Below are positions 46,554-57,667 of a stretch of 64,000 bases of DNA, piece by piece. Source of the stretch: Dactylonectria macrodidyma (lineage: Eukaryota > Ascomycota > Sordariomycetes > Hypocreales > Nectriaceae); the NCBI GenBank assembly GCA_020744425.1, contig JAGMUV010000006.1:3565351-3629350 (forward strand), in the 5' to 3' direction. The position numbers and the translations under genes were made by a program. Position 1 is the first letter of the stretch. The number at the start of each line of letters is the position of its first letter. The notes under the pieces were generated by a model. That model worked only from the letters and a program-made list of their open reading frames with translations. It was not told where the DNA came from and did not search any database.

Positions 46554-46577
46554 CACACACACACACACACACACACA
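46554..46577 (+). repeat. (CA)12 microsatellite
   Basis: Twelve uninterrupted CA units, following a GGGAGACCTCCC palindrome at 46540-46551. Simple-sequence DNA. Confidence 0.9.
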
Positions 46578-47200
46578 ATACACACGATCAAGTCATCTCA
46601 GCTCATGCCCACCCTGCTTGTAAGACTCGACCCTTACCACGGGGCTGTTGTGGCTGCAGCCGGTCAAACAAGCCGTCAATGGGGTCTTCGACAAGGGTAT
46701 CCATAAAAACCAAAAACGGCATTGGATCGACGCAGTTTTCTCTTTCCCCTCCTTCATATCCCTGTTCAAGCCACCGGGTGCCGGCAAGGCGGGGAGCCAC
46801 GAGGGGGTGGGCCACGCCTAGAGCTAAACTGTCTGGCGTATACTACAGAGGCCAGGGTACCAACAGGCAGGCGGCCAACCTGATGTTTGAAGGCGTCCAA
46901 CAGGGGGGATTGGCGCTTTGTTCTTGACATCGCTGCTCTCTCACCGGCGTCGTCCTCGCCTAAGGATGACCTTTGGAGATTCGGTTTATATGGTGTGGAA
47001 ATTGGGTTCGGATTTCAATGGACGTACAATAGGAAGTTGTTAAGGCGCATGTAAACATTTCGTTTCAGATAGGATAACTCTGGACATCTTTCACCCCAAA
47101 AAATAGACACAGCTGAATATATTAGGAACCAAAGCCATTTAAAGCCCTCTTTTATCATATTACGAGCTCTGATTGTATGAGTCGTCTGATTAAGTGTGTG

Positions 47201-47247
47201 TATTAATATTACGGCCTAGGTTGGGCCTAGGCGGTCACAACTGGCAG
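47201..47247 (+). repeat. LTR-like repeat, copy A
   Basis: About 48 bp that align with 50278-50324 in the same orientation at roughly 80% identity: both share TATTAC-GCCTA-GTT, then AGGCGGTCA and ACTGGCA. Differences are mainly G/A or C/T, as RIP would give. The two copies flank the ubiquitin-like-domain gene. Likely fragments of a retroelement LTR. Confidence 0.5.
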
Positions 47248-48102
47248 AACCATGACATGCTAAGTAAGAGTAATCTAAACTAGTTATGCTGCTTTAAGCA
47301 GTAGATAGGTCAGAATGTAAGGCAATTGGATAGGCCGTTGGCTATATAGGAAGTGAGGGAGCTAGAGCATGGAAACGCTGCATGCTTTTATTAGGTTAGT
47401 GGAATTAGCGTTCCTAGCATAACATGCGGCTAGCTAAGCGACTTTCAGAATAGCCTCATAACTGCATAAAGTTGCTATAGTTTCTCTAGCGACGTAGGCT
47501 AGGTTCCGGATCTCTTATTAGGTGGCGATAAGCTAGTATTTCTATCAGTTCTCTTCAGGGCATGTCTCTTAGCTAAGGCTAGGTTCCTTAGTATTAAGGT
47601 CGCGTATCTAGATCTAGAATACTTCACTTAGTTAGTATTAATCTTATACAATAGGAAGAAAGAGCTAATATAAGAATCGTTCTTATTATAATAATTAAAG
47701 AAGTTCTTCATATTCCTAGCAGACTTCCTTTTACTAATGAAGTCGCCTACTAGTCTCTCCTCGCTATAGTGAGCATAGATAATGGAAATTATATTCATTA
47801 TAAAGCTCTTAGAAAGTAGATTTAGGACCCTACTACTTAATAAAAAGGAGATACGTTAAAGCATTAAAGCGGACGAAATGACTATCTTTAGCTAAGTGTA
47901 ATGTAAATAAATCATCTTCTGAGTAAATAAATAGTGACATAGTGCAGAGAGGCCTGGACTCACTTCTCTAAAGCCGTTAGCTAGTTATTAAACGATTCAT
48001 AACTAGTAATACAAATTTTAGGCTAATCAGAGCCTAGGAAACTTATTACCCTTATTTACATTAAACCTTCATTATTCTAAAAACTTATGGATCAATGTAG
48101 AG

Positions 48103-48117
48103 TCAGCCTTTGGCTGA
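48103..48117. repeat. Palindrome TCAGCC-TTT-GGCTGA
   Basis: A near twin of the palindrome at 56798-56814. Both are CAGCC/TAGCC, TTT, GGCTG/GGCTA and both lie in mutated repeat DNA, so they may mark ends of one element family. Confidence 0.4.
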
Positions 48118-48317
48118 ATTATAATGTTCTAATTTACTTAATAGACCTAGGTATTACGCTTTTAAAAAGGCTAGATTTATATTAACTCACACTATAGTAA
48201 CAGTTCCTACAGCGGTACAAATGACACGTAACGCAAAAGGAAATCAGTCGGGTTGAAAACCACCCTTCCCTGCAGCGACACTAATCAAGTTAGTAAATAG
48301 AAATGGAAATGGTGCAA

Positions 48318-49784
48318 TTATTTCAGGAGACTTGCGCATTGCCAGTAAGAGCGTATCGACGGCCACAACTTGGGTGGACGTAGATAGCGAATTCTACGAA
48401 ACGCATACTCTTCTCCAACGCTCATGTCACCTAGTAACGGTGATATCAGGTCGTTCAAGGCCTCAACAGGCGTATCATCACCGCCGATGTGCTTCTCGTC
48501 GAGTATTTTAAAGAGGAGCTTGCAATTGAAGCTATTGGGACACCGTTCAGTATTGCACACCTCGGAGCACGGACGACTGACCATTCGGTCATGCCTTGCT
48601 TCCCATTGGACTCACTGTTTACAGTGTTGCATCTCGGGCAAGTTTGGGCGGCTGGTCTTTGGGCTATGGAAGCAAGTTGAAAGAGCATACTCATCACTAT
48701 TGTTGCCCCTGCCGTCACTTTAAGGTGCCAGTTGTCGGCTGAGATTAGAGTCGCTCCTGTAGCATCTTCTAGTTCATACTCTTTCTTGGCCACTTTTTTA
48801 TGCCCGGGCAAATCCTCGAATAATATCTCAAGATGTCGTTGGAGTCTCTTCATAACAGTCAGTGCCTGGGATTGCCTGTCACGTTGGAGCCTTCCTGACA
48901 TACTTCAATAGACACACAAAGTTCTCGCGGGAGCTCAATTGAGCGACCGAGAGCATCCTGGAAAAAGATTGGTTGGCACTTGTCCATCTTGTCGCTAATT
49001 TGCGGAGGAAGAACGTTGCGGTCGGATATCAGGAAATGGAACATCTGTGCCACCATATCGTAAGTCTCGCGGGTGACAAGCGCAGCTTCCGCAGTGGCCT
49101 TTTCGACTCGGGACTGAGACAGGCTGAAAGAAATAGTTAGCCAGAGAAAGCGACCGATACATACCAATAAATCTTCCGTCAATAGAACAGCAGCACACTT
49201 ACATCTGAAGATATGTTCCGTACATCTGCAATGGCCGCAGATGTCCCTGTAAATCTCTTTCGAACTTTTGGACGTCCTCTTTCCGAAAGACAGCCCACAA
49301 TACTTCTCTCCATGCCTTCTTCAACTGCTTCATGTCTGTTGTCCGTGCGCGGAAGTGTGATATGACGCCCTTCGCCTTCTTGAACCTCTTTGCTTCATTG
49401 TTGGGGAGAAGGCTCGCCGAATATTCGTACGTGCTATCGAGAAAGTCACACAGAAGGTCTCTGCAGCGGTTTGTCTCGTGCACGATGCCGTTAATAAGGC
49501 TCTCTTCCTGCAACGAACGGCGCGAGTTATCTTCGAGGTACTTTTCGAGGACATTTTTTATCGCGTTGATACAGTTGCCTAATGACCTAAGAGTGAAGAC
49601 AAAAGACTTATAGTCTGCCGTCGCGCCTTTGCTACTACTGACCGTTTCAATTATGTCGTAGACGAGGCATCCGACCTGCCGGGTTCCAGGTTAGCTAAAT
49701 GTCTCCGCGAGGGTCATACTGCATTAGTAAGGGGACCCTCACCGCAATAAAATCGCCGATGGAGAAGCCAAATGGGACCGCCAT
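48318..49784 (-). CDS. Fungal ubiquitin-like-domain protein with helical N-terminus
   Basis: Coding order: 49743-49784, 49203-49675, 48904-49123, then from 48847 down. The start MAVPFGFSIGDFIA leading into VGCLVYDIIETVSSSKGA is the N-terminal helical region common to fungal STAND-associated and ULD proteins. A coiled helical stretch follows (FKKAKGVISHFRARTTDMKQ). The third exon has the ubiquitin-like-domain signature CQPIFFQDALGRSIELPREL, completed after a 56-bp intron by LFEDLPGHKKVAKKEYELED and TAGATIVMSM. After a CPRC pair the frame changes: the most natural continuation (ending KLWPSIRSYWQCASLLK at 48318) is in another frame, and no good intron joins them, so the C-terminus is either broken or spliced in a way I cannot see. 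Function unknown; such proteins are often near incompatibility and NLR genes. It is flanked by two copies of an LTR-like repeat. Confidence 0.65.
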
Positions 49785-50277
49785 TTCGCTTGTTTCGTCA
49801 CGATGCTTATCACATAGGGTTGATAGAACTAAAGCTTCGAAAAAAGACAAGCCGACTTTTTAAATCCTCTTGGGCAGCCGCCGTCACGGCCCGAAATTGA
49901 ATGATTGGACAGGTAGGAGGAGGGGCAGAACGGACCATTGTGAGCACGGCCATTGCACCGCCACAGCCAGACGGTGTGGAGACAAGTTCCCCTGACCCGG
50001 GATAAATTGAATCGAGAGACACTTATTAGCTTAGAAAATGAGGGGCGGGTTATTATTGCATTTTTGCTACTATGGCAAAAGGGAATGATCACTCCGCTAA
50101 TGCGCAGTGCAGTAATGGCTTATATACTGAGTGTAACATACCCCCTTAGATTGGCGAGTATCGAGGTAATCTGTATAGTGATGTACTAATAGGGCTGACT
50201 GGTGCTACTATGTGTGCTGTATGCTGCTATAATCCTGCTATAAGCACTATAGGCCTCTATAGGTCTATAAGCTAGGT
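49785..50277. other. Promoter side of the ULD gene, no gene seen
   Basis: About 490 bp of mixed sequence with no recognisable gene, leading into repeat DNA at 50278. Confidence 0.5.
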
Positions 50278-50324
50278 TGTTAGTATTACAGCCTATGTTA
50301 TAACCAGGCGGTCAGGACTGGCAA
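50278..50324 (+). repeat. LTR-like repeat, copy B
   Basis: Begins TGTTAGTATTACAGCCTATG and matches 47201-47247 in direct orientation. It sits at the left border of the AT-rich tract and could be the end of a retroelement. Confidence 0.5.
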
Positions 50325-53140
50325 TATATACATAAAATAACAGGCTCTTAAGGAACTAGAAGATGAGTTAGCTTAGGTTTAATAAATTAGGATAAGAGTA
50401 ATAAAAATAATAAGAATAAAAGAGCAAAGAATATTACTTCTAACACTCCTTTCTGCTTTTATTATACTAATAATAGATTAAAAGTATATAATTAATTAAA
50501 AAGTATATATTTAATATAAATAACTCTTTAATTATTAATAATACTTAATTATATTAAGTACTTTAAGTTTTATTATTATTAAATATAATTAATATTAATA
50601 TATATAATAAGTAAGTTAGAAATATAAATAAGTTAGAAAAAATCTTATACTATTAAAATAAAAACTTTAATAAAAATATAATAATAACTTTAATTAATTA
50701 AAACTAATTACTATCCTTTTCTTTAGAAGTCTTAATTATAATTTAATAGATCCTTATATTATAACCTGCCTTTTTATAATTTCTATAGTAGCTTTCCTTT
50801 AATATTACTAACCTCTTTTAATTACTACTTCTTAACGATTTAGCTACTATTTATACATTAATATCTCTCTAATCTATCTTACTCTTTCTTTTATTTAGAG
50901 TTATCTTCTCTCCTTTATATAAGTAGGTTCTTTTTACTTTATACTGCTTATTAAGAGTCTTATTTATTTATTAAAAGATCTAGACTTTAGACCTTAATAA
51001 AGCATTCTAATATATTATTACTTTTATTCTTTTTAAAAGTGACTTAAGTACTTTAAGAATTAATACTAAAGAGTTACTTTAATATTTTCTTATTTATCTT
51101 TTAAAGTATTTAGACTAAAGGCTAGCTTTAAGTATAGTCTTTAGAATCTTTAAGACTTAAGAGTTAGGAAGGCTGATCTTTTCTTTAACTAGTATTAAAA
51201 TCTATAATTATATATTAAGCTTTAATATAATATTTTCTAGGTTTAAAAGAATAAGTCTAGCCCTTTAAAAACTCTTTTTAATATTACTTTTTATTATAAT
51301 AGCTTTATAAGTAGTATAAAAGGTTAGGAAGAACTTAGTTTTTAAAATATAAGTTATAAAGTATTTAATTAATTATTTAATTATTTAATTATAAGCTATT
51401 TTAAGTAATTTAAAGTATTTAATATTAAAAGGCTAAAGTAAGTAAGATAAATAAAGTAATATATAAAGTATAATAATATAGTTCTTTTAATAATATTTTT
51501 TAAAGTTAATAGAATAGTAACTTTTATACTTATTAAAGATTAGAAGATAATAATAATTAATTAATTAATTCTTTATATACTAATTAAAGTGCTTAAATTA
51601 CTTAAAACCTATTTTATTATTAGTTTAGTTATTTAGAGTTATTATAATAGCTTAATTACTTAAAAAGTTGCTTTTTTAATACTAGTTAGTAAGGTAATAT
51701 TAGTTTATAATTATAATAAATAGCTAGATTGCTTAGCCTTTTATATTAATTACTTAAATAACTATAATCTATTTTTAGTTTTTAAACTAAACTGATTTCA
51801 GGTTTTTATACTTATTTATACTTATAATAACTATTCTACTTATAATTATACTTATTATAAAGCTAGTCTTATTAAAGTTATAAATATTAACTAAGTTAAT
51901 ATTATATTTTATAATTATATTCTTTATAAGCTTAAACTACTTATAAATAATTATTAGACTTTTATATTTAGCTCTTTAATAGTTATATTTATAAAAAAAA
52001 CGCATCTTATGCTCTTAGTATTACTTAATAAAGTTAGAAGCCTAGTACTTACTAATAAGTAATGTATTACAGTTAGTAAGCAGTTAATTAGCTATTTCTT
52101 TAATACTATGCAATTATTAAAGAAATCCTCACAATTCTAAGTTAAGAATAAATTAAATAATAATTTATTCCTTAATTAGTTAATATAAAGTAAGGATAAT
52201 ATTGCCTTAAGAAAGTTTGCTATAATATTAATTATAAAGAGTACTAAGTAGGACTTTATATAATATTATAGTAAGGTAAATATATAATTTTAAATCATTT
52301 TAAAGAGCCTAAAGAGTAAGGATAATATTTACTTCTTTACTTAATTATAATATATTTAATAGTTAAGAAATAATTAATTAAATAAAAAGAAGGAGAGTTA
52401 AAGGATTTTTTCTAACTTGCTTGTATTTCTAACTTGCTTATTATATACGTTATTTAAATAATGTATAATGTACTTAATAAGTGTAAAGGCTATAGTAGTA
52501 AAAGGAGTGAAAGGAGTAGAAGGTTATTAGTAGAACTCGGCGATTGTGGGTCGAGGAATTGACCAATCAGAAAAGGGTTTAAAGATTCAGAAAGAGCAGG
52601 AAAAGACGATTAGAAAAGTAGTCGGTTTGATGTGATTAGTTAAGAAAATGCATATATTGATAATAATAATCATTATGGACTGGCTAGAGAAAAGCCCCAG
52701 CTTTATAGAGAGATTGCTATCTAGTCACATGTCCAATCTAATAGGGGATTTGGACAATTTATTATAGTAAAACCGGGTAAGACGTATCCTGAGTTTTAAG
52801 ACTGTTAGACGTATGTCTAATACTTAAACTCTAACCTTATTAAAGGTTCTTATTATAAGTATCTTTTATAGTTATAGTATAAGGAAGATAGGCTTTCTAA
52901 GGCATATTATATACTATTATAAAGCTAAAAATCAGGAGATTTTAAATATATTATTTATAGTCTTATTTAATAAGAGCTAAAGGAGATATTTTCTTATCAG
53001 TTATATATTTTATATATATGGACTTTATATATATTAAGTTAATACTAGTAGAAGTGCTATTAGAGAAGGACCTAGAGCAGTAGGCTTTTTTATTAACGAA
53101 TTATATATAGTACTTAGTTATTATAAAGAGCTATAAAGCA
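50325..53140. repeat. Very AT-rich, stop-riddled tract (RIP-type DNA)
   Basis: About 2.8 kb made almost entirely of TAATTA, TATAAT and TTTAAAG-like words with few C or G and no open frame of note on either strand. This is what RIP leaves of a former repeat, probably a retroelement. The original element cannot be recognised by eye. Confidence 0.75.
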
Positions 53141-53770
53141 GTAGAGAATTTAGATGAAAAAGCAGTTAAAACGAGGAAGAGAGTGCTAAGAGAGGAGCAT
53201 CCCTTAATACTAACTAGTATAGCCAACCTGGCGTTAACATATATAAACCAAGGCTGATAGAAGGAGGCAGAAGAGCTATAAGCGAAGGAACTAGGAATTT
53301 GTTCGAAGGTGCTAGAAAAGGAGCATCCCTTAACGCTAACCAATATAGCCAACCTTGCGTTAATATATAAAAACCAAGGCCGATAAAAGGAGGCAGAAGA
53401 GCTAGAGGTATAAGTAATAGAGACGAGTTTAAGAGTATTAGAAGAGGAGCATTCTAATACGCTAGCTAGTATAAATAACCTGGCGTTAATATATAGTAAC
53501 TAAGGCCGATAGAAGGAAGCAGAAGAGCTAAAGGTGCGAGTGATGGAGACGAGGAAGAGGGTGCTAGGAGAGGAGCATCCCTCGATACTGACTAGCATGG
53601 CCAACCTGGCTATTACCTGGAAACACCTAGGCCGCTCTAGAGATGCTCTAGTTCTGATGCGAAACTGCGTTGTCCTATAAGAGCGGGTGCTTGATATAGG
53701 CCATCCGGATGCAGCATCCCGGGCAGTAACTCTAGCTAATTGGGAGGAAATGAACGACCTACTATAGGAG
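53141..53770 (+). pseudogene. Relic of a TPR (kinesin-light-chain-type) array
   Basis: Four tandem units of exactly 126 bp (42 codons): the GAGCAT of each EEHP motif falls at 53195, 53321, 53447 and 53573. The last, least damaged unit reads RVLGEEHPSILTSMANLAIT then WKHLGRSRDALVLM, followed by VLDIGHPDAASRAVTLANWEEM. Units 1-3 have in-frame stops of the TAA/TAG type and many C-to-T or G-to-A changes, increasing toward the AT-rich tract. Such arrays form the C-terminus of fungal NLR-like STAND proteins; no N-terminal part remains upstream on this strand. Confidence 0.75.
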
Positions 53771-54172
53771 AGGAAAATGATGACTATAAAGGGGCGCTAG
53801 ATGAACGCTGTGTGCTAAGTCATGATTAGAATCATTTCTCAGTTGCTGCCAGCCTGTTTACTGTATATCTTAGGGTACTTAGCAAGCTCATGACGTTTTA
53901 GGAGGGAAGGAGATTAAGAGCTAGAATGATGACATATTGAGTACTCGGCTGACACTGTCGGGCATCCAAGGAGCAAGGGAAAGATATAGTATATAAAAGA
54001 ACTGCTTTCCAGCCTGGCTTGATTGTTCCTACTTGCTACATTACTGAATGTGAAAGAGCACCTGAAGAACTCCCACAATCCATCCAGCAACGACTACGTA
54101 ACCTCGTCCCCGATCCTCCATCAGCCCGAAGGCATCTTCCGCAGCCCTAGACTCCATCGAGACGTAATGCAC
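53771..54172. other. Intergenic, no gene seen
   Basis: About 400 bp with no supported frame between the TPR relic and a broken minus-strand gene. Confidence 0.5.
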
Positions 54173-54793
54173 CTATAGGGTCCAGTCGAACTGTAACTGG
54201 AAAGTTGTTTTGCCATTCCTAGTTATACGCTTTAGTGAAGTATTTCCAAGCGGCCATTCCTCAAACCTGGCCAGATCCGCCCTGACTTCAGTCTCGTCGG
54301 GCGTTGCCTGGGATGACGCTGGGCTGAGGATGCTACTCGCCCGGGTATTCTTCCCCCTATGGGTTGACTGGGTAGATCTCGATCTCAAAGACGGTCTTCC
54401 CCGACGAGGGCGCTCAACACTAGCTGCTGCATCGCGCAATAAACTGGTGGAGGACCTCGAGACCTTGGCACGCTTGCGTGGGTATTGGTCTTCGCCGTTA
54501 AACTCGTCGCCTAAGCTCTTCGCTTCAGCTCCCGTGGGAGAAGGGCAATAGTTCTCATCACGCAGTAAATTCACTTGATCAAGATGGGATTCACTTCCTT
54601 GGGACTCGCTCCCCACGTCGCTGCCGCCGTCATCGCTGTCTTGGACTAATCTATGCACGGCCTGACGACAGGCGCGGCAGCGCGTTAGCGGACCCAGAGG
54701 CGGCAAAGGGGATACCCGTGCTCCTGATGACGATTAGGCTGTGCCCTCAGACAAACCACGGACCTCAGCGTCTTCAGATCCGCGACCGCTCAT
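54173..54793 (-). pseudogene. Small unrecognised protein gene broken by one TAA
   Basis: An ATG at 54793 opens a frame (MSGRGSEDAEVRGLSEG...) that meets TAA at 54734-54736 and then stays open for 187 more codons to 54173, with no later in-frame ATG near the start. A single C-to-T change (CAA to TAA), the commonest RIP lesion, explains the break. The protein has a CRACRQ pair near the N-terminus, an acidic serine-rich stretch, a basic RPRRGRPSLRSRS region like an AT-hook linker, and a C-terminal FEEWPLGNTSLKRITRNGKTTFQLQF-type segment that I have seen in repeat-associated fungal proteins but cannot name. Function unknown. Confidence 0.6.
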
Positions 54794-54878
54794 TTCATGG
54801 TCTTGCCCTTGAGACGTTTCGAGCGACGGTTGTCTTTAGGGGGACGCGTCACGTGTCCCAGGAATACGTTGTGGCCTG

Positions 54879-54911
54879 AAGGAGCAACGCTGGAGCAACG
54901 CTGCAGCAACG
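54879..54911 (+). repeat. Three tandem 11-bp GSAGCAACGCT units
   Basis: GGAGCAACGCT twice and GCAGCAACGCT once, head to tail, just upstream of the STAND N-terminal relic. A local slippage repeat. Confidence 0.7.
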
Positions 54912-54916
54912 CTCAC

Positions 54917-55130
54917 GGGCAGGCGGTCGGACTCGCTGCAAGCGTCATCGCAATCATTGATCCGCCAAAGTCGCTGCACTCTGGCTCGAGTTCTCCACCG
55001 CCGTCGGGAACGCTAGGGCCAACATCACGCCTCCGACGGCGATTGGACGACCTAGGCACAACGCTCCGAGGAGTTCGGCATCTTGGTGGCCTGAATGGCC
55101 AAGCGCTCGACATCTTGAGAACTGGTCGAA
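54917..55130 (+). pseudogene. Relic of a fungal STAND/NLR N-terminal domain
   Basis: Reads GQAVGLAASVIAIID in one frame, then AKVAALWLEFSTAVGNARANIT in a second frame, then LRRRLDDLGTTLRGVRHLGG back in the first. This is the helical N-terminal domain that precedes NACHT/NB-ARC in fungal STAND proteins, carrying two small compensating length changes. No nucleotide-binding domain follows on this strand. Base composition is normal, so decay here is by indels rather than RIP. Confidence 0.6.
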
Positions 55131-55469
55131 ACTTAGCACCAAAACTTGAAACGTGGGTATGCATGAGTCAACTGGTTCAAAAGCGTACAATCAGTTTCTA
55201 GAAGCTTCCATGCCCTTCTTAGCTCCGTCTCCCTCCTGAGGCACTGCTACGACTACACATTACTGGGCTATGAACTAGTTCTCACCTTCTATGACTTATC
55301 GCTCCTCTTGCACATCCGGAAAAAAATACGATCATAGCAATTACCTCATAGGATCGAGTTAGGCAATTAACTGATATTCAGGTCTTTGCTGACAGAAAAA
55401 TTTCCAGAGCCGGAGTTTTGGACCCTCTTGCTATGAAAAATGTGGCGAGTGGCTAGCCTGTTGTCCTGA
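55131..55469. other. No gene seen
   Basis: Short stretch separating the plus-strand STAND relic from the minus-strand nucleoside-phosphorylase relic. Confidence 0.4.
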
Positions 55470-56455
55470 TTTGACGCTGCGTCTATGGAAGGTACCGGTA
55501 CGGCAGAGGCCACTTCTGGATCTATGTAGGAAAGTAGCTCCTTGGTGCATGCGGCGGTAGTTATAGCCGCGTAATGCTGCTAGTTATTATTCTTGTGAGA
55601 GTTAGTATAGTCGGAGATTCTGCGAATGATAATATATAAGAACTCTGTTATAAGCCCTGCTGCTTCTATCCCGAAGTAGAGGATGTTGCTAGTATTATAG
55701 ATAACTTCACTTCTCTTCGCAGTATTCCTTATAATGCGATCGCTAGAAGCAATTAATCCGTAGTGTATTTCGGGACCTTTGAATTCGTGACGTAACCTAG
55801 GGATGGATTTTTATTAGTCGCACTTTGCGCATATGAAGTTCTGGGGGTCGTGAGGATAATCTGTGTCAAATAGGACGTTAAGGTCGGCGGAAGGCCGCCT
55901 ATAGATAGAAAGGCGTCATCCCCTTTGTAGTATTGCTAATAAGAACTCCTCGGCCTTGTTTTCGCTAATAAGGTGGTTAGACTGCATCTTCATTATAGCA
56001 CCCCTTAATAGAAGCAGTAGCGGCGAGAGGAAGCCTTTAAGGACAAAGCTGTCGTCAGTTTCCTTCCCTAGGTCGTACTAAACGATGCTGCTATACTGTC
56101 CCTCGGGCATGCTCACTATGATATTGCCTAGGCGGATGTCGTGCTTATTGCTAGGAACTCTATTACTAATGCTGACGAGAAATCGCTATTTGATAGAGGG
56201 GAAGGTGCGGGCTATATGTATTATGATAATCGCGGCGGAGCCTTTTCCTTAGTTCCTGGGGAGGCACGCGAGTACGACATTGTGGCCTTTTAGCACGCCT
56301 AGGATGTAGATGTTGAAATCACCTTCTTTTGTTAGCAGACTGCGATGCTCGATGTCTAATATGTATCGGATAGCGCTTATCTCGAGCTCTATAGCGCACA
56401 CTACTGCGACGGTATATTCCTCGTAGGCCTGAGGGCTTCTCTGCCCGTCCTGCAT
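55470..56455 (-). pseudogene. Relic of a nucleoside-phosphorylase-like NLR effector domain
   Basis: From an ATG at 56455 the minus strand reads YEEYTVAVVCAIELEISAIRY, the typical opening of the PNP/UDP-phosphorylase domain at the N-terminus of many fungal NLRs. Downstream, pieces such as DLGKETDDSFVLKGFLSP, GPEIHYGLIAS and LLSYIDPE continue the domain order down to about 55,470, interrupted by several TAG/TAA stops that would be CAG/CAA or TGG in an active copy. It is therefore RIP-damaged. No NB-ARC domain follows it in this orientation. Confidence 0.65.
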
Positions 56456-56797
56456 TATAATGCTATTAACATGTTAGCGAGGCCATAGCCAGCAGGGGAT
56501 AGTATTGCTTATAACGAATTTCGACACTGTAGACGTAGAGTAGTCCTGGGAAGGGTTCTCGTGGGACATTAGGACACTATCGCATCCGGTGAGTAGGCGA
56601 AGTAAGGCGGGGCTTAGGGTAGCGGCATGCTCGACGCCTCGTCCTGAGGCTAGGGCCTTACGTCCGTCACTGTGATACGTAACCACTATAGCCGGCTAAT
56701 CTCTGGATACTAAGATGTCGCCCCTATTGCTGCATTCTCAAGCAAGCCTGGACATGCGGTCGCATCAGGTTCGCGTTGACTTTCTCCATACGACAGA

Positions 56798-56814
56798 GTT
56801 AGCCTTTGGCTAAC
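56798..56814. repeat. Palindrome GTTAGCC-TTT-GGCTAAC
   Basis: Perfect 7-bp arms around TTT, twelve bases beyond the stop of the truncated NB-ARC frame. A similar palindrome is at 48103. May be the end of an inserted element that cut the NLR gene. Confidence 0.45.
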
Positions 56815-56825
56815 TAGGCTTTATC

Positions 56826-57553
56826 TCAAGTCCTAGAACAGCGGGCCGAGCCGTGATTGCCGAAGCAACAGTGGAGCCGGGAAGTTTTTTCCCCGCTTTC
56901 TATTTCGGCTCGGCATGTTGTCATCCGACCACCGAATAGAGTAAGGTCATCGGCGTTGTCGAGCACCAGCACCCATTGCGACAAGCTTTCGATCGTATCG
57001 CGCACCGCGAGTAGTCTATCCGCACCACGCAGATCTGCCTTGATCTCGAGTCTCCGTGCGATCGTAGCGTAGTCGTGCGTAAACGTCGCTTCGCTATCCG
57101 CATGGACCCAGAAGACGGAGCAATCATCGTCGCTGCATCGTCGGGAGACGTAATCGAGGGCTAGTTGTGTTTTTCTAATCGGTCAGCCTCATCGCAAGAA
57201 GAGCGGGTCGTGGTTACCTACCCTGATCCACCGAGGCCCCACAACGCTGCGCTATAGTGCTCGGGCGCTCGTGGGAGGAGCTTATCGAGCTTAGAGACGA
57301 GGTCTGGTCGATGGATGACCTCCGCGTTGCGAGGGGGAATGACGCGGACCACTCGGGCCTGTCGGTGGGGCTGCGCGTAGTAATAGACGTCTTGGTGGAT
57401 CGTCGCATAGTCGCCAAATTGGCTGCCGCTTACAGGCATACTTGCGCACCGACTCGCCACGTCTCTCTTGCAGTCCTCCCTGCGAGGGATGTAAGGGATG
57501 GTGTTGCGGGCCTTTTCACCCTGATTTCCATGACAATTTCCGATACCTTGCAT
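56826..57553 (-). pseudogene. Truncated NB-ARC (NLR) gene, still open
   Basis: Exon 1 57222-57553 and exon 2 56826-57174, joined over a 47-bp GT-AG intron, give 226 residues with no stop. It contains the NB-ARC approach (FHRPDLVSKLDKLLP-like), a P-loop ALWGLGGSGKTQLALDYVSR split by the intron, and a kinase-2 motif WVLVLDNADDL. After LFGG the homology ends and about 35 unrelated residues lead to TGA, so the rest of the NB-ARC domain and all C-terminal repeats are missing. Unlike its neighbours it is not RIP-damaged. It may be a recent truncation; whether it is expressed is unknown. Confidence 0.65.
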
Positions 57554-57667
57554 GATGAGCTATAATTTTATTTGTCGCGTTAGTTCTCGTGGCATTGTAC
57601 TGGCTATGGCTGCAGCAAGATGCGCCATCTCGGCAGCGACGGCGAGTGTCACGTCACACAGGCTCAA

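Larger units (their letters stand above)
45655..48317. other. Intergenic with microsatellite and mutated repeat DNA
   Basis: 2.7 kb. A (CA)12 tract lies at 46554-46577. From about 47000 the composition becomes AT-rich with many TAG/TTA triplets, suggesting RIP-mutated repeats, and an LTR-like segment is present at 47201-47247. No gene is called. Confidence 0.55.

Noticed and set aside
46449..46927. Protein-coding frames around the CA microsatellite
   Set aside because: They run through the simple repeat, lack domains and overlap in both strands.
50325..53140. A living retrotransposon in the AT-rich tract
   Set aside because: No open frame of useful length and no recognisable reverse transcriptase or integrase motif by eye.
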